This document shows, one piece after another, positions 12,701-24,538 of a stretch of DNA of 64,000 nucleotides. A program made the translations under genes and the position numbers. How positions within the stretch are numbered: position 1 is the first letter of the stretch; each line of letters begins with the position of its first letter. The stretch comes from Stromatinia cepivora (Eukaryota > Ascomycota > Leotiomycetes > Helotiales > Sclerotiniaceae). The DNA is taken from the NCBI GenBank assembly GCA_014898415.1, contig RCTD01000003.1:434001-498000 (forward strand). Reading direction: 5' to 3'. The notes beneath the pieces were generated by a model. It saw only the letters and a program-made list of their open reading frames with translations. It did not search any database and had not been told where the DNA came from.

Positions 12701-12994
12701 ATAAAAAACGAACGTTCCGGATATCGATCCCCAATTGTCGCAGAAACTGAGGGGAACCATTCATCTGGATAACCATAATATTCATTTTGAACGATTTTGT
12801 GATAATGAAGTGAAACTCCAACAATGAGTGCGCTGAGAAAAGCAGCTATTGATAATTGTAAGCAATCTCAACATAAACAATAAAAACAAATGGTGAGATT
12901 TATTCTTACCATATGCGACTGCAGTATGAGTCCATGACACCCATTTACCTGAGAAAGCAATCACGGTATCTCCGTCCTTGAATTTGGGTGCCAT
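9713..12994 (-). CDS. CWH43: GPI-anchor lipid-remodelling protein Cwh43 (PGAP2-like plus PGAP2IP/EEP domain)
   Basis: Seven exons, in minus-strand order: 12994-12910, 12845-12678, 12618-12286, 12231-12105, 11921-11837, 11787-11742, 11694-9713; 941 aa (yeast 953). All phases agree. Cwh43 replaces the diacylglycerol of GPI anchors with ceramide in the secretory pathway. The N-terminal part is PGAP2/Frag1-like, with [20 protein letters not shown] and then [20 protein letters not shown]. The middle is multi-membrane-spanning ([20 protein letters not shown], then many hydrophobic segments). Residues about 670-935 form an endonuclease/exonuclease/phosphatase-like domain ([31 protein letters not shown]). 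The least certain junction is intron 4: its acceptor was chosen because only it keeps the frame, and it overlaps a donor-like GTAAGT. The gene is divergent from UTP6, with 605 bp between the start codons. Confidence 0.93.
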
Positions 12995-13599
12995 TTGTGA
13001 TTTTAATCACTTTGTATATGAAATATTCACATCCAAATGAGTGTAATCCTAAGCATCCGGAGAGATGAAAGAGACGAAAGAGATGAAAGAGGAAAAAAAA
13101 AGTGAGATGTAACCAGATGGAAGTTTAATGTAAGGTACAAGGCGGGCGCGCTTATTTGAAATTATTGGATAATCAAGCCGTGAATGCCGTAAAAGCCGTA
13201 AAAGGTGTATTTCAATCAATTGATTGGATTGATTTCCCCCTCCAAAGACTTCCAGTAAGGTCATACCAAGAACCAAGAACCAAGCACCAAGCAGAATCAA
13301 ATTTCTAATTTCTCAGCCTTCCCGAGAGCTCCGTAATGTTCGGTTGGTTAGATACCTACCTAGTAGATTAACTCGTCGCGCGTAGAGTTCAAAGTGTAAA
13401 CAAAAGTAAAAATGACGATGTGATCCCTGCTCTGCTCAACGGCAATTCGGTAAATCAAATAATCCGGTGTCCGAAAACTTATCCTGGCAGAATTTCCCCA
13501 AGATAGTTCACCGCTCAAAGAATTTCTGAAGATTTCCCCAGGGCGAAGAAAGTCCAGAGAGTTCATTATCATACAAGTCAATATTCAAATAATTCAACA
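12995..13599. promoter_or_regulatory. Shared divergent promoter region of CWH43 and UTP6
   Basis: The two start codons face away from each other across 605 bp with no other gene, so both promoters must lie here. I see no strong individual motif. The GC-rich GGCGGGCGCGC near 13141 is the most distinctive stretch. Confidence 0.6.
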
Positions 13600-14882
13600 A
13601 TGTCGGGCGCAAATGATAAAGCAAGATTTTATCTTGAACAAGGTGTTCCTCAATTGCAAGAATTCGAGCAAAAGAAAATCTTTACTAAGGTTGGTTTATA
13701 TTTCCCTCAATCTTATTTGACGTTTTTACTTTGCGATCGGCTACTTACCAAAAAAAAATGTATTCAGGATGAAATTAAGACATTGGTCAAAAAGCGATCC
13801 GACTTCGAACATAGAGTATTGGTAAGAGGCTCAAAAGCCGTTGATTTTGCTCGATATGCCGCATGGGAAATGAGTCTTGAGCATCTTCGTCAAAAAAGAT
13901 GTAAACGAATGCGCATAAAAGGAAGTTCATCACATGCTGGTCAAGCGCGTGTATTCGGTATATTCGATAGAGGTGTGAAGAAACATCCTGGTGATGTCGC
14001 ATTATGGATGTCATATTTGGAATATGCAAGACAAGCCAAAAAAGCGACAAGAAATTCAAAACGGTTTTGACGGCGGCAATCCGATTACATCCTACGAAAC
14101 CGGAATTGTGGCTCTATGCAGCAAAATGGGCATTGGAATTAGATGCAGATATGAATGAGGCGAGGAGTTATATGCAGAGAGGAACTCGATTCTGTACCAG
14201 GAGTAAGGACTTATGGATTGAATATGCGAAATTAGAGATGATTTATTTGGCAAAGATTGCTATACGTAGGAGGATTCTTGGTCTGGATATCGACAGGACT
14301 ATCGAAGCGCCACAGGAAACCGAAGAGACAGCCGAGGAGTCTGGTTTCACAACCTCACAGGATATGATCGCAATTCCAGATTTCAAGGATAATACAATGC
14401 AACCAAGCATGATGGCAAGAGTAGGAGTAGATTCCGAAGCTGGCAAAGACCCCACGACTACGCCAGCTCTCAATGGTGCGATTCCACTTGCTATATTCGA
14501 CGTTGCTAAGAAGCAACCATTCTTTTCATCAGTCGCAGCGGAGGGTTTCTTCGACATGTTTGCAGCATTTACTCAAGTCAAATGTCTTCCTAAGATCCTT
14601 CAACATGTTTTAGATAGTATGTTGGAATCATATCCTAAGGACCCCGCAACATGCAATTGTTATATTCGTCAACCATTAGTTGGTATCGATCATACATCTC
14701 CTGAATTTGCAGTAGGCATTAGATCAGCACTTAATCGCCTCAAGGAATCTATGGAGAATACCAATGATAAGAATCAATTATCGCTGAAGACAAAAGCATG
14801 GATTGAAGCAATCTTAGCATTACCAGAGCTAGATTCAGGTATTCAAACAGTATTGCAACATACACTTCGAAAACTGGAATAA
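13600..14882 (+). CDS. UTP6: U3 snoRNP (SSU processome) protein Utp6, with an apparent 1-nt frameshift
   Basis: Exons 13600-13689 and 13768 onward; the 78-bp intron runs from GTTGGT to TTCAG. Utp6 is a HAT-repeat protein of the UtpB complex needed for 18S rRNA processing in the nucleolus. The start matches the family: RFYLEQGVPQLQEFEQKKIF, DEIKTLVKKRSDFEHR, then LRQKRCKRMR and HAT repeats to KKHPGDVALWMSYLEYARQA. At 14038-14043 (run of six A) the frame is lost. The next frame continues straight into KFKTVLTAAIRLHPTKPELW and runs to the stop at 14880-14882. One extra A would join the halves without loss. There is no GT-AG pair that could serve as an intron. It is either a consensus error in a homopolymer or a real truncating lesion; for an essential gene an error is likelier. 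If corrected, about 400 aa. Confidence 0.88.
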
Positions 14883-17800
14883 GTACTTCATATTTTAAAG
14901 GCACAGAATTCAGCGTAGTACAAAGCCGGGAGGATTGGGAAGCGCAGACTAGTGGGAATGTCTGAATACACATCCCCATAATGTATAGGAGGACAAAATT
15001 TCTTGATGGCGTTGGTTTGGGCAGGAGTATGGGAGGAAGGTCGCTCTGTATGAGATATTGTACATCGGAAAGGAAAAGTATTCAATACCAAGAATCAACC
15101 AATTTACTTTATATGTTCTCAAGCCTCAAGATTTATGTCCATATATTAACACGAATCAACATTTGCAGCCTATCCTAAATCTACCTACCTACATGCATTA
15201 AGACGTCTCAAGTTGAGAATAACCCTTCCCAAATCATTAATCTGATAGTCTGACCTTTTTTTGCACTGAGGTATTGCAGTGAATCGAGACCTTCCAAACC
15301 ATTTTGTTGCATATCTGACTCGATCCAATGATCTAATGTTCACTAAAATACACCAATACCAACCAGTAACAATACTCACAAAGTATTTTATTTCACATCT
15401 CATCAATCCAATGTCTCACACAGAAAACCTAGAATCTCGCATGATAATATAGCAGTGAATTAAAAAAAACTTTCAAACATTTATATCGTATATCTAATCC
15501 ATTCATTCAGTCTCATGTTCGATAAACATGATATTAGTGGTGCAAGATATGGTATGGGTTTGTTGTATATCTGATCGGACGAGTTTGGTGCTGTGATTTG
15601 AGGTTATATTGAGGTTTGTAAAGGTGATGGGGGTGTCAGTGGATAGTTTGGAGGACTGGGTGACTTTGAAGGTTTGTGTTTAGAGGTTTATCTCTAATCT
15701 TTTAATCTTGTATGGAGAGTTATCAAGAAGTAGTATGTTACAACTATATCTTCAGCCCCAAGTCAAACCAATTCTACCAGCCAGTCCCCTGGATTTTTAT
15801 GGTAGTTGTGTTTTGTGATTAGATCAATGTGTAGCATATTGATATTGATTTGGTATTCCGTTAGATCATTACTTGCACACAAAAGGGTCAGGGTTTCAGT
15901 AAATCAATTTTGAATCCGCATTTGAGTTAAAGACCTCTCTCTTGTAATTCTATAACAAGTGGTTTGGATGTCTCAAGCCTCCTAATCAAAAGCAAGAAAC
16001 ATCCCACATCCGTACTAAAGAGACATTTAACTACTACTCCTCAACATCACTTCACTTCAATAATCCCTTCCTAGCCTCATCATTTAAAAAATGAATGTAA
16101 ATTTCTAATTCCAACACAGTTCATTCCCGCCAAGACGAGTCAAGCATCACATTACATTCTACCCGCCATATATAATCACCAGCAAGTATAGCCATTACTC
16201 TCACAATTCAGTTACCGCCCAATAAAAAGAGCATTCTGTATCTGGAAATATAGATTCATTAATAACATTTCTGACCCCAGATCACATACAGCCATGAGAC
16301 AGCGAAGAATTCGGTATTTATCGTCGGCACAGAATCCAGTCGTGAGAATTATTCGTGTAATAAATCCGAACTCCTGCAGAATAGGATGAAGTTAGTTGGT
16401 AGTGTAGGTTAAAAGAAGCGGAGAAGGTAGGTTGGCGGGAGGGAAATTCGAGGTGCATCTATATGTTGGATTGGTTGTGAAATGAAAAGTCATGGCTCAT
16501 CTCATGGCTTTGATTCAGATACTCCATTCGTGAAATGTTGAAAATGTCTTGAGAGTAAATCTTAAAATTGAGAAACACGCTATTGGAAGGTTTGTAAATG
16601 CGTGCTCGTCATTTTCGGGCATTGTGTGCTCATGATATGAATTGCAAGATCTGGTGCAGAAGAATTTTCTTGTTTGAGCTGCAGAATGAGATAAATAAAC
16701 CGAGATTGTGTTGCAAGTTAACTACCTTAGATAGATGAGGCCGTGCAAGTAATACATTTTCGATGGGAAGGGGAGGTATACTGGGGAAATCTATATGAGA
16801 TGACTCTGGGGGAGAAAAGAACGTAGAGGGGAGAGAGGATAAGAAAGTTGGGTACATTAATACCGGATACCTCTCAGAAGAAAAATGAAGTTTTTACCGA
16901 ACAATATTCTATGCACTGTTGATAATAGCACTACACTTTTCTCGAAGCCACCACGCGTCTATCTAATAGAGTAGCTATGCTCATATGATCTGATACTTAT
17001 ATAACGCATTCCATCAGCGTACAGCCGAGCCGGCTATATAGTAGATAGATGAATACCAAATCGCAGTTGTTGTTTCATGAAGTGTATTATATTCTGAGCA
17101 ACGTAGTGTTGGACTTCGCCGCCTGGAAGGATGTAGAAGCCATCAAGATTAGAATAACATGAACCAACTCGGCTCATAAGCGGATATGTATAATTATATG
17201 TACTCTGAAGCTCTTCCACCCCCAAATTCAAGTCCGAATATTCATTTCCTCACGAGAGGAGAAATAATCCCCAATAATAATCACTCAAAAAGCTGTTAAA
17301 ACATAATCAAGCTATGGAAGTCCTCTCTTATAAATCATAACTCATAAGCTACTACCTCCATCCATCAAACGCGGAAAAGAAAGCAACGCTCGAACCCAAC
17401 TACTATATGAGCTTTATGTCTACAGAAAATAAGAAGAATAAGAATATCTAACCTGCAACAAAAAAAGTGGTATAATTTGAAGAACAACTAATACAAAATC
17501 GCATCAATCAAGATTCGCCGCCTATTCATCTTGCTCAAAAGTATCACTTACTTTACTGTAGTGATTACAATACAATCCTCTTCATTTTCTTTCCTCCTCA
17601 CCGCTTATAGAATAGGAAACCTTGAATAAAACCATGTGGGAATTTAATCAGTATTTCTGGTCCCCACTCTAGTTAAGTCGGTATTTATAAATGAAGTGCC
17701 CCTTATACTCTTACTTCCAGCGTGCATTAATTAAGCGGAATATATTGACAGTAGTATGACATCTCGATTTAAAAAGCTCTAGATAGTAAAAACACATTCT

Positions 17801-18629
17801 ATTGACCTCTTCTGCCGTAGAGCGAACAAAAACAATCGAGGCAGAATCGGAAAGAATTGGTGGTTTGCGTGTTAAGGCTAGTGTAGTGAGGGTTTACTAA
17901 GTAGGCATTGCGATGTGATGTGATGGCTTCTGTAGAACTTGGAAGAAAGAAGAAGTGATTCTTCAGAACCAGTGTCTGTTTAGTGCAGACGTACGTTATT
18001 ATCTATCCAGCAGCTCACTGGAAAATCTACGTGCAGCTTGCTACGCAACGGGCGAGGTATGTATTATATATAGAGCTGAGCTTACACCTGGCATTTCCCG
18101 TTAGCTATGTATCTTTGCATCCATCATCAACCCGCAGATCCCGAGTTCAAAGCTCCGTTTGTCGGGCAATGAATGACTGATCGTTGACTCTCATGAATTG
18201 CAAGCTTATGGCTCATAAAGCCAAAAACCAAGACCAAAGCTAATATAAATTTACATTCTTCTATATATTTTCAGAAATCCTACTAATTTAAAGACAAGTC
18301 AAGTTTATATTTTAAACAATACAATCTATAAGAAAGACCTAAGTCACACTATTACTAAAAAATTTCAAAGTGATTTTCTTATAAGTCATACTATAATCCC
18401 CCTCGGTAAGATGTAATTAGACATTGAATGAACTTCATGCTATCGGGGAGCGAAAGCTGTATTTAAAATTCTGCACTAATACTCTTCGAGGAAATGAAAT
18501 CTCTTTCGTATTATCTTCAACATGCAAATTTTACTCGTATGGCAACATGTACACTCTCGCATGATAATACTGTTAAGATCATGACATGCTTCTTGGCTCC
18601 GTAGGGGAAGATTTTTTTTAATACCACGA
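14883..18629. other. Long gene-poor stretch
   Basis: About 3.7 kb with only short frames (none above about 75 codons) and no recognisable protein on either strand. Composition is ordinary intergenic, not AT-saturated. A long UTR or a noncoding transcript would not be visible to me. Confidence 0.4.
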
Positions 18630-19290
18630 TCCGCAAGTAGGCTGCGCAACGGGGCCCCGCGGGGCGGATTATCGTTCTGGTGGATAATCCATAGATGATC
18701 CATTTGTAGGGCGGATTATTGGAAAATCTGAATGAGTACGGAGGTTGATGGGGTAAGTATTGTAAGACATTTTTTACCCATATATCGCTGTTTTTCCTGT
18801 CTTTTGATGCTGCTTTAAACAACTTGAATAGATATTGAACTATTCTTCCTTCAAATTTCGAATTTTGAAAATTTTGATTGTATTTCGAAGATTTCAATAA
18901 AATCTCAACAATTTAATGATTTTGAAGTTTTTAAAACTTATATAACCTTTTTCAATAACTTTAGAATAAATTTTTGAATAAAAAATTAAAGATTTTAAAA
19001 GATTTTAAAAGATTTTGAAAGATTTTAAATAAATAATTCAGAATTTACAATACTTTAATCATTTAGATTTCATCATACAAATTTTCAATCAGCGTAATAA
19101 TATTATTGGTCAAAACCCCTGTCTGTGGAACCAAGCACGGTCATTTTTTGATGTGTCTTATAATACTTACCTCATCAACCTCCGTAACTCGTGGATTATT
19201 TATAGGTTATCTGCGGATATCCATTAATCCGTGGAGTGGATAATTTGTGGATAATCTATAGATTATTTGCAAAATGGATATTCGCTTAAA
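18630..19290. mobile_element. Inverted-repeat element A with AT-rich core
   Basis: The left arm contains GGTTGATGGGGTAAGTATTG followed by TAAGACA (about 18746-18770). The right arm contains its reverse complement, TAATACTTACCTCATCAACC (about 19157-19190). Outside each are GGATAATCC-type motifs repeated several times. The interior is AT-rich with no frame. It resembles a short non-autonomous DNA transposon; boundaries and superfamily are approximate because I found no clear target duplication. Confidence 0.5.
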
Positions 19291-19429
19291 TTTTTGAAGT
19301 TATTTCCATATTTAAATCATCTGATAGGTACTCCTACATCCCTAGTATTTTTGAGGTCGGCAATTCTACGGGAATTCCAGCTAGAATCTAACCCAAAATG
19401 ATTTCTCTGCATGGTGGGATTGGTGGGTT

Positions 19430-21125
19430 TTGTGGACTATCTATTTATTTATTAATTCGTGGATACTTATGGATTATTTACGGGATATCCGTTTACGGAG
19501 CGGATTATCCAAAATTCTAATGGATAATCTACGGAGGTTGATGGGGTAAGTATTGTAAGACACTAGGGGCCCATATACCCCTGTAGAATTTAAACAAAAG
19601 ATTTTTATTAGTCACTTTATATTGTTTTGATATTGTTTTAATAAAATAATATAATTCAGAAATTCGAAATACTATATAGAATAATTATAAAAATCAATAT
19701 AATTATCAACAATAGAAATCGAAATTTATATCTTCAAATTCATCAAAATGAAAATATAATAATTATTAAAGAAATCTTCTTCATTATTCTTTTTATTTTT
19801 ATTTTCTTCTTTGTCCCTATTATCATTATCTATATTCAAAACCCTTTTTCGAAAGAAGATAATTCGAAACTAACATATTAAAACTAAAGTTTTTTATTAT
19901 ACTAAAAAATAATTCGTTGAAATTAAAACTTTTGTTTTTATTCAAAAAACTAATCTGAATTATAAATAAATAATATATATATATATAGTATATATAACAC
20001 TTAAAAAATATTTCGATTGATTTCTTTTTTTAATTTTCTTTCAAATTAATCAAATTATCGAATTTATAAATATTTCGAAGACAAATCGATATATATTATA
20101 TTGAAAGGTTATTTTTGTATTAAATTAGAAAAAAGTAATGGAAATTATTATATATTTTATTTTTTATAGAATAGATTATAAATATTATATTATATTTCGA
20201 AAATCTTTTATTTTAAAAAAAATCATTGTTTTTGATTATAATTTGTATTAGAATATAAGAATTAAACAAATAAATAATAAAATATTATTTTATAATCAAA
20301 TGAAATATAAATAATATTAAGGAATTATCGAAAAATCTATATTATATATCGAAAAAATGAAATTTATAATCCTATATATATAATAAAAAAACCAAAAAAA
20401 GCTTAGAGATTGAATATTCTAAAGATATTTTTCAAAAAGAATAAAAAAAGATTTTGAAATATTCTAAAAAAAGAATAAGATTTTATCAATATTAAATCGT
20501 ATCAGATTTATATAGTTTCTATTATTTATAAGTAGATAAGATTATATTCAGATTATATATTTATACAAAATAAAACTTTTAATTATATAATTAATACAAT
20601 TATTATAAAGTTTTTTGAAAAAGGAATCCAAATAATAGATTAACCTTTTTATTCCTCTAATCTCAATTTTATTAAGAATATATGAAATTGAATAAAAAAA
20701 TGAATATCAAATTATTATTCAAAAGATAATATGAATTATAATAGATTTAAAACGATTATAAAAAAATATAAAAAACAATATTAAATGATTATCTAATAGA
20801 AATATTTAGATCTATAAAAGAATATTATGAAATTATAATATCATCGAATAATATATATACGAAATTTTAATTATTTTTAAAATTTTCTTTATAATAGTTT
20901 ATTTATTTGTTTTCTATTACACAAATTTTCAATTAGCATAACAATATTATTAATTAGAATCCTTATATATAGGAAAAAGCACAGCCGCTTTTTAATGTGT
21001 CTTACAATACTTACCCCATCAATCTCAGTACAGGAGTTCTAATGGGTAATCTACAGGGCGGATTATTCATGGATATCGGATATCCGTGGGTTGCGGATTA
21101 TTTCTGTGCAGCCTATCCGCAAGGA
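19430..21125. mobile_element. Inverted-repeat element B, about 1.7 kb, AT-saturated core
   Basis: It carries the same arms as element A: GGTTGATGGGGTAAGTATTG at about 19526-19552 and the reverse complement TACAATACTTACCCCATCAA at about 21004-21030. Both arms are preceded or followed by GGATAT/GGATTAT motifs. The core (19600-20930) is so AT-rich that no frame survives, as expected if a transposase gene had been destroyed by RIP. Together with element A it may be one nested or tandem insertion. I cannot name the superfamily. Confidence 0.55.
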
Positions 21126-22678
21126 GCTTAGGATACATCGTGTTATTCAACAGCAGACTTTATCCATCCATCCCGAGACCAAACTGCGAATTTTCTGCTT
21201 TGCTGAGTTTGGGTTACTAAGGTGCACCACTGCCACTGCCGGCCTGTCCTCTATAAATGGTTTGCCTTTGCTTGTAACTCTGATTTACTGAAGCTGAAGC
21301 TGAAGTTGCGGTTTTCATGAGCGGATAATGGATATCATAATCATATAATCATGTAGAAACAAGACGAAAAGATAGAATAGATTATCTGTTTAATAAGTTA
21401 ATCTAAATAGTATTCTAATAATTCCATTTAATCTTTTTGGCATGCAGTGCAAAACTCAATCACATAGAATCAACTCATTCTAAAATTTGCAACTCCATAT
21501 ATATACCATCACTCTTACCGAATTTTCAACATCTGCATCCCACAAGGTATTCTTAGAAATTGGCACTAGCATTGGTACCTTTTTTTATCCAATATCTATA
21601 CACTTACAAGAAACAGATAGATGTGCAACCTCTTTCAAATTCATCAATGGGGATTTGGAAAGATGGTGTTGGTTGTTTATTTTACAGCTGAAGTAAGATT
21701 TACCTTGAGTTAAAGTTTGCAGGACTATGGTAAGTCTTATATATACTTATTTAAGTCTTATGAGCATACCATACAATCAATGTACGGTTAATGACAGAAA
21801 TAAAAAGTGAAAACCCAAATTCATCAATCTCATCTCAATCACTGAATAATCGAATCAAGAATCAAAATATATAAGACCTCGAGCAAGTAAAAATATAAAG
21901 ATTCATAATTCATTCATTCATTGCAACTATCTATCTATGTATCCATCTATCTAGATACCCAAACACCCACTCTAGCACTATCCCCTTTTAAAATCCAAAA
22001 TCCTAAAAAAAAAATAAACACCATACACACACACCTCCCAGTAAATACCAAACCAGACGATAATAAATCTATCCGGGGTACAAAAGAATTCCCAAGAAAA
22101 AAAAAACCGAATGTATCTAAAGCCTAATGTTGAAGTCATCTTATCTGCATACAACCTCTAGCTTGCTTGTTGTTGAAGAGCTGTTTGCTTGAGGAAAGTA
22201 TGTTGATATAGATGACTTGGGAGTTTCTATAAATGAGATGAACAAGATGAACAATCTAAAAAAACCGAACAAGATGAACAAGAATAATCGACAACAACAC
22301 CAACAACACCAACAACCACTTAAAAATAAATGGGATGAAGTGAGTGAATAGAACGAACGAATGAATAAAAGGCCTTGCCAATCTTCAATCTTCCAACTTC
22401 TTTCTTTCCTTCTCGTGTTCCTTCTTCTTCTTCTGTATTCTGCGTCTGTGGTCGTGTTCATATATGTGCGTATATGTATGTGTATATATATCGTGATGCA
22501 TATCATCAAATACAATAAATATGCATGACGTTCCTCAGATCCTTGAGACCTTAATGCACCCCACCGAATGAGTATTGACCGTACTTCAGGACAAACATCA
22601 TACTCAATATATCATATCATGACATCCCCTATCCCATTATAAATCATCTCTCTCTCCCTCACACCTCTCACACACCCC
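21126..22678. other. Intergenic, nothing recognised
   Basis: Short frames only. A C-rich, CT-rich tract just left of 22679 is the 3' flank of the next gene. The minus-strand frame at 22141-22515 is Arg-rich low-complexity sequence. Confidence 0.4.
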
Positions 22679-23023
22679 TCAAACCAACAACCCACCGACA
22701 GGCGGATAAACCTGTTCCTCCCAAATCTTTCTCTCCACACCCATGGCACCCTCCATTCCCTCTCTCAACCCCCTATCCCTCTTCTCCCTCGCCTCCCTCG
22801 CCCGTTCAATACTCTTCAAAATCCTCTCTCTATCCCCCTTACTAGCCGCGATACGCGCAGAGATAGATACATGAAGACCATTTACAAGAGGACCAACATG
22901 AGTTTTGACATGAGTCTTGTGATGATAAAGTGATTTGGAGCTGCTTTGGAAGGGGGTTTTGGATTGGTGGTTGAAGCGGAGGATGTGGCGAGCGATGGCG
23001 GGAAGGGCTTCTGGAGCTGCCAT
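22679..23023 (-). CDS. Small conserved-looking hypothetical protein, possibly mitochondrial
   Basis: A 114-codon frame with good coding character. The N-terminus has the makeup of a mitochondrial presequence: few acids, and many Ala, Arg, His, Lys and Ser up to about residue 45. Residues about 57-90 form a strongly charged amphipathic helix (ARIAASKGDRERILKSIERA). The protein ends in a short Pro/Gly/Val tail. I recognise no family. The start Met at 23023 is followed by AAPEALPAIARHI. No intron is needed. The mitochondrial idea is an inference from composition only. Confidence 0.5.
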   Translation of the reverse strand: MAAPEALPAIARHILRFNHQSKTPFQSSSKSLYHHKTHVKTHVGPLVNGLHVSISARIAASKGDRERILKSIERAREAREKRDRGLREGMEGAMGVERKIWEEQVYPPVGGLLV

Positions 23024-23628
23024 TTTGGTTTAATGTTGGGGTGAAGTTGTTTGTTGTGTAAAAGTGGGTGGATATTGATGATGTGATGAGAAGGCTCAGT
23101 TAAGAGATCTTGTTGTGAGGTGAAGTTGATTGGTTGATTATGATTCGTGGAAGTGGATCGGATAGTATTGATGAGGTGAATTTAAAGTTTAAACTCGGGT
23201 CCGACTAATGATGAGGGGCAGATATGTAAGATGAAATCGCTGAATTCCTCCGATTTAAAATTCAAGAGAACAAAACTCTATAAATTTTTATATTCGAAGT
23301 TCTGTGACTCCGTAACTCAAAGTAGAAATAGTGACTCCGTTCCAGAAGAGGAAATGCGGCGTGTGATGTAATGTTATATTCACGTGAGGAATATCGGAAT
23401 TTGGAAGATGAGGATGTAACGTGAATACAATGAAGACAGATGATCAACCAATCAATCAACGAAATTTCTCCTTGGATAAATTTGAGTTGAGATAGATGTG
23501 ATATGAAATGAAGTGATTTGGAAAGAGAAGTGATGAAAGTGATGAGAGTGATAACGTGACGGAAAAAAATATGACAGGAGGAGGAAATTCTTCAGATATT
23601 TAACCTAAAATCATCAGCTATCCACGAT

Positions 23629-23886
23629 ATGCGATGCAACCCCGTTCCACCGCCAGCTTCATGCACTTCATCCACCCATCCACCCATCCGCCTCGGCCAA
23701 CAAAAATGCCAAGACCCAAGATTGATGAAACGTTCAATCCACTCATCCGACACCAAAATCCTTCTTGAATCGTGCAATAACAAAACATCTTGGTATCTCC
23801 AAGAACTTACCCAAGCATATGCACAAAACATCCAAGCAAAATCAAGAGAATTAATCCGTGTAGGAATATCTTATCTGTTTGGATAA
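23629..23886 (+). CDS. Small hypothetical ORF, doubtful
   Basis: An 85-codon frame ending in a plausible helical segment (ELTQAYAQNIQAKSRELIRV). The upstream half is Pro/Ser/His-rich. A minus-strand frame of similar length overlaps it. There is no domain and no splice evidence; it may be noise or the last exon of an unrecognised gene. Confidence 0.2.
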   Translation: MRCNPVPPPASCTSSTHPPIRLGQQKCQDPRLMKRSIHSSDTKILLESCNNKTSWYLQELTQAYAQNIQAKSRELIRVGISYLFG

Positions 23887-24538
23887 ATAGATTAATTTAG
23901 AGATCGCTTGGCATGATTAAGACGGGAGCGCCCGTTAGGACTAAAGGAGGGGATTTGCTGGGGTGAAGTGAGGGATATAGATAAACTGTGGATATCGAGT
24001 AGGATGAAATAACAAGGGCTAGCTGAAGGTTTGCTTGAGGCTTCAAGAAATTTAAAACGTTAAGACATCATTACATTAAAGGCTAGACTTGATGCAATGA
24101 GTCCATTTGTTTCTATGGTGTGATAAGGAAAGAGGAGTAATAACAACTAACCTGAAGTTTTGCTTCACGATGTAACATCCCAAGAGTATCATGTCATTTT
24201 GAAATGTATCCTGTCATTAAGAAATCTACAGCTTTCTCAATACATCCCGATTCCCTAGATTTCCAAGAGCTTCTAGCTCATCTGTCTCATATCTCATCTG
24301 CATCATGCGACCGAAGATTCCCAACCCAAAGTTGCTCAAAAAAAAAATACTTCAAATCCTCATTTGAAGAATGATGGACTTAAAAACGCCATAGGGGAAA
24401 TAAACCATGCTCGTAAAAGTCTGTGTCGTCCAGTGCGTCGTGAGGAGAAAATAAAAAAAAATGGTAAAAAGGTACTCGCAGAGCCAAGGGAAGAAGAAGA
24501 ATCGAAGTTCGAATATCAAGTGCTTTTCATGATCATCA
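23887..24538. other. Intergenic / 3' flank of the kinase gene
   Basis: No recognisable gene. The right part is presumably the 3' UTR of the minus-strand kinase. Confidence 0.4.
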
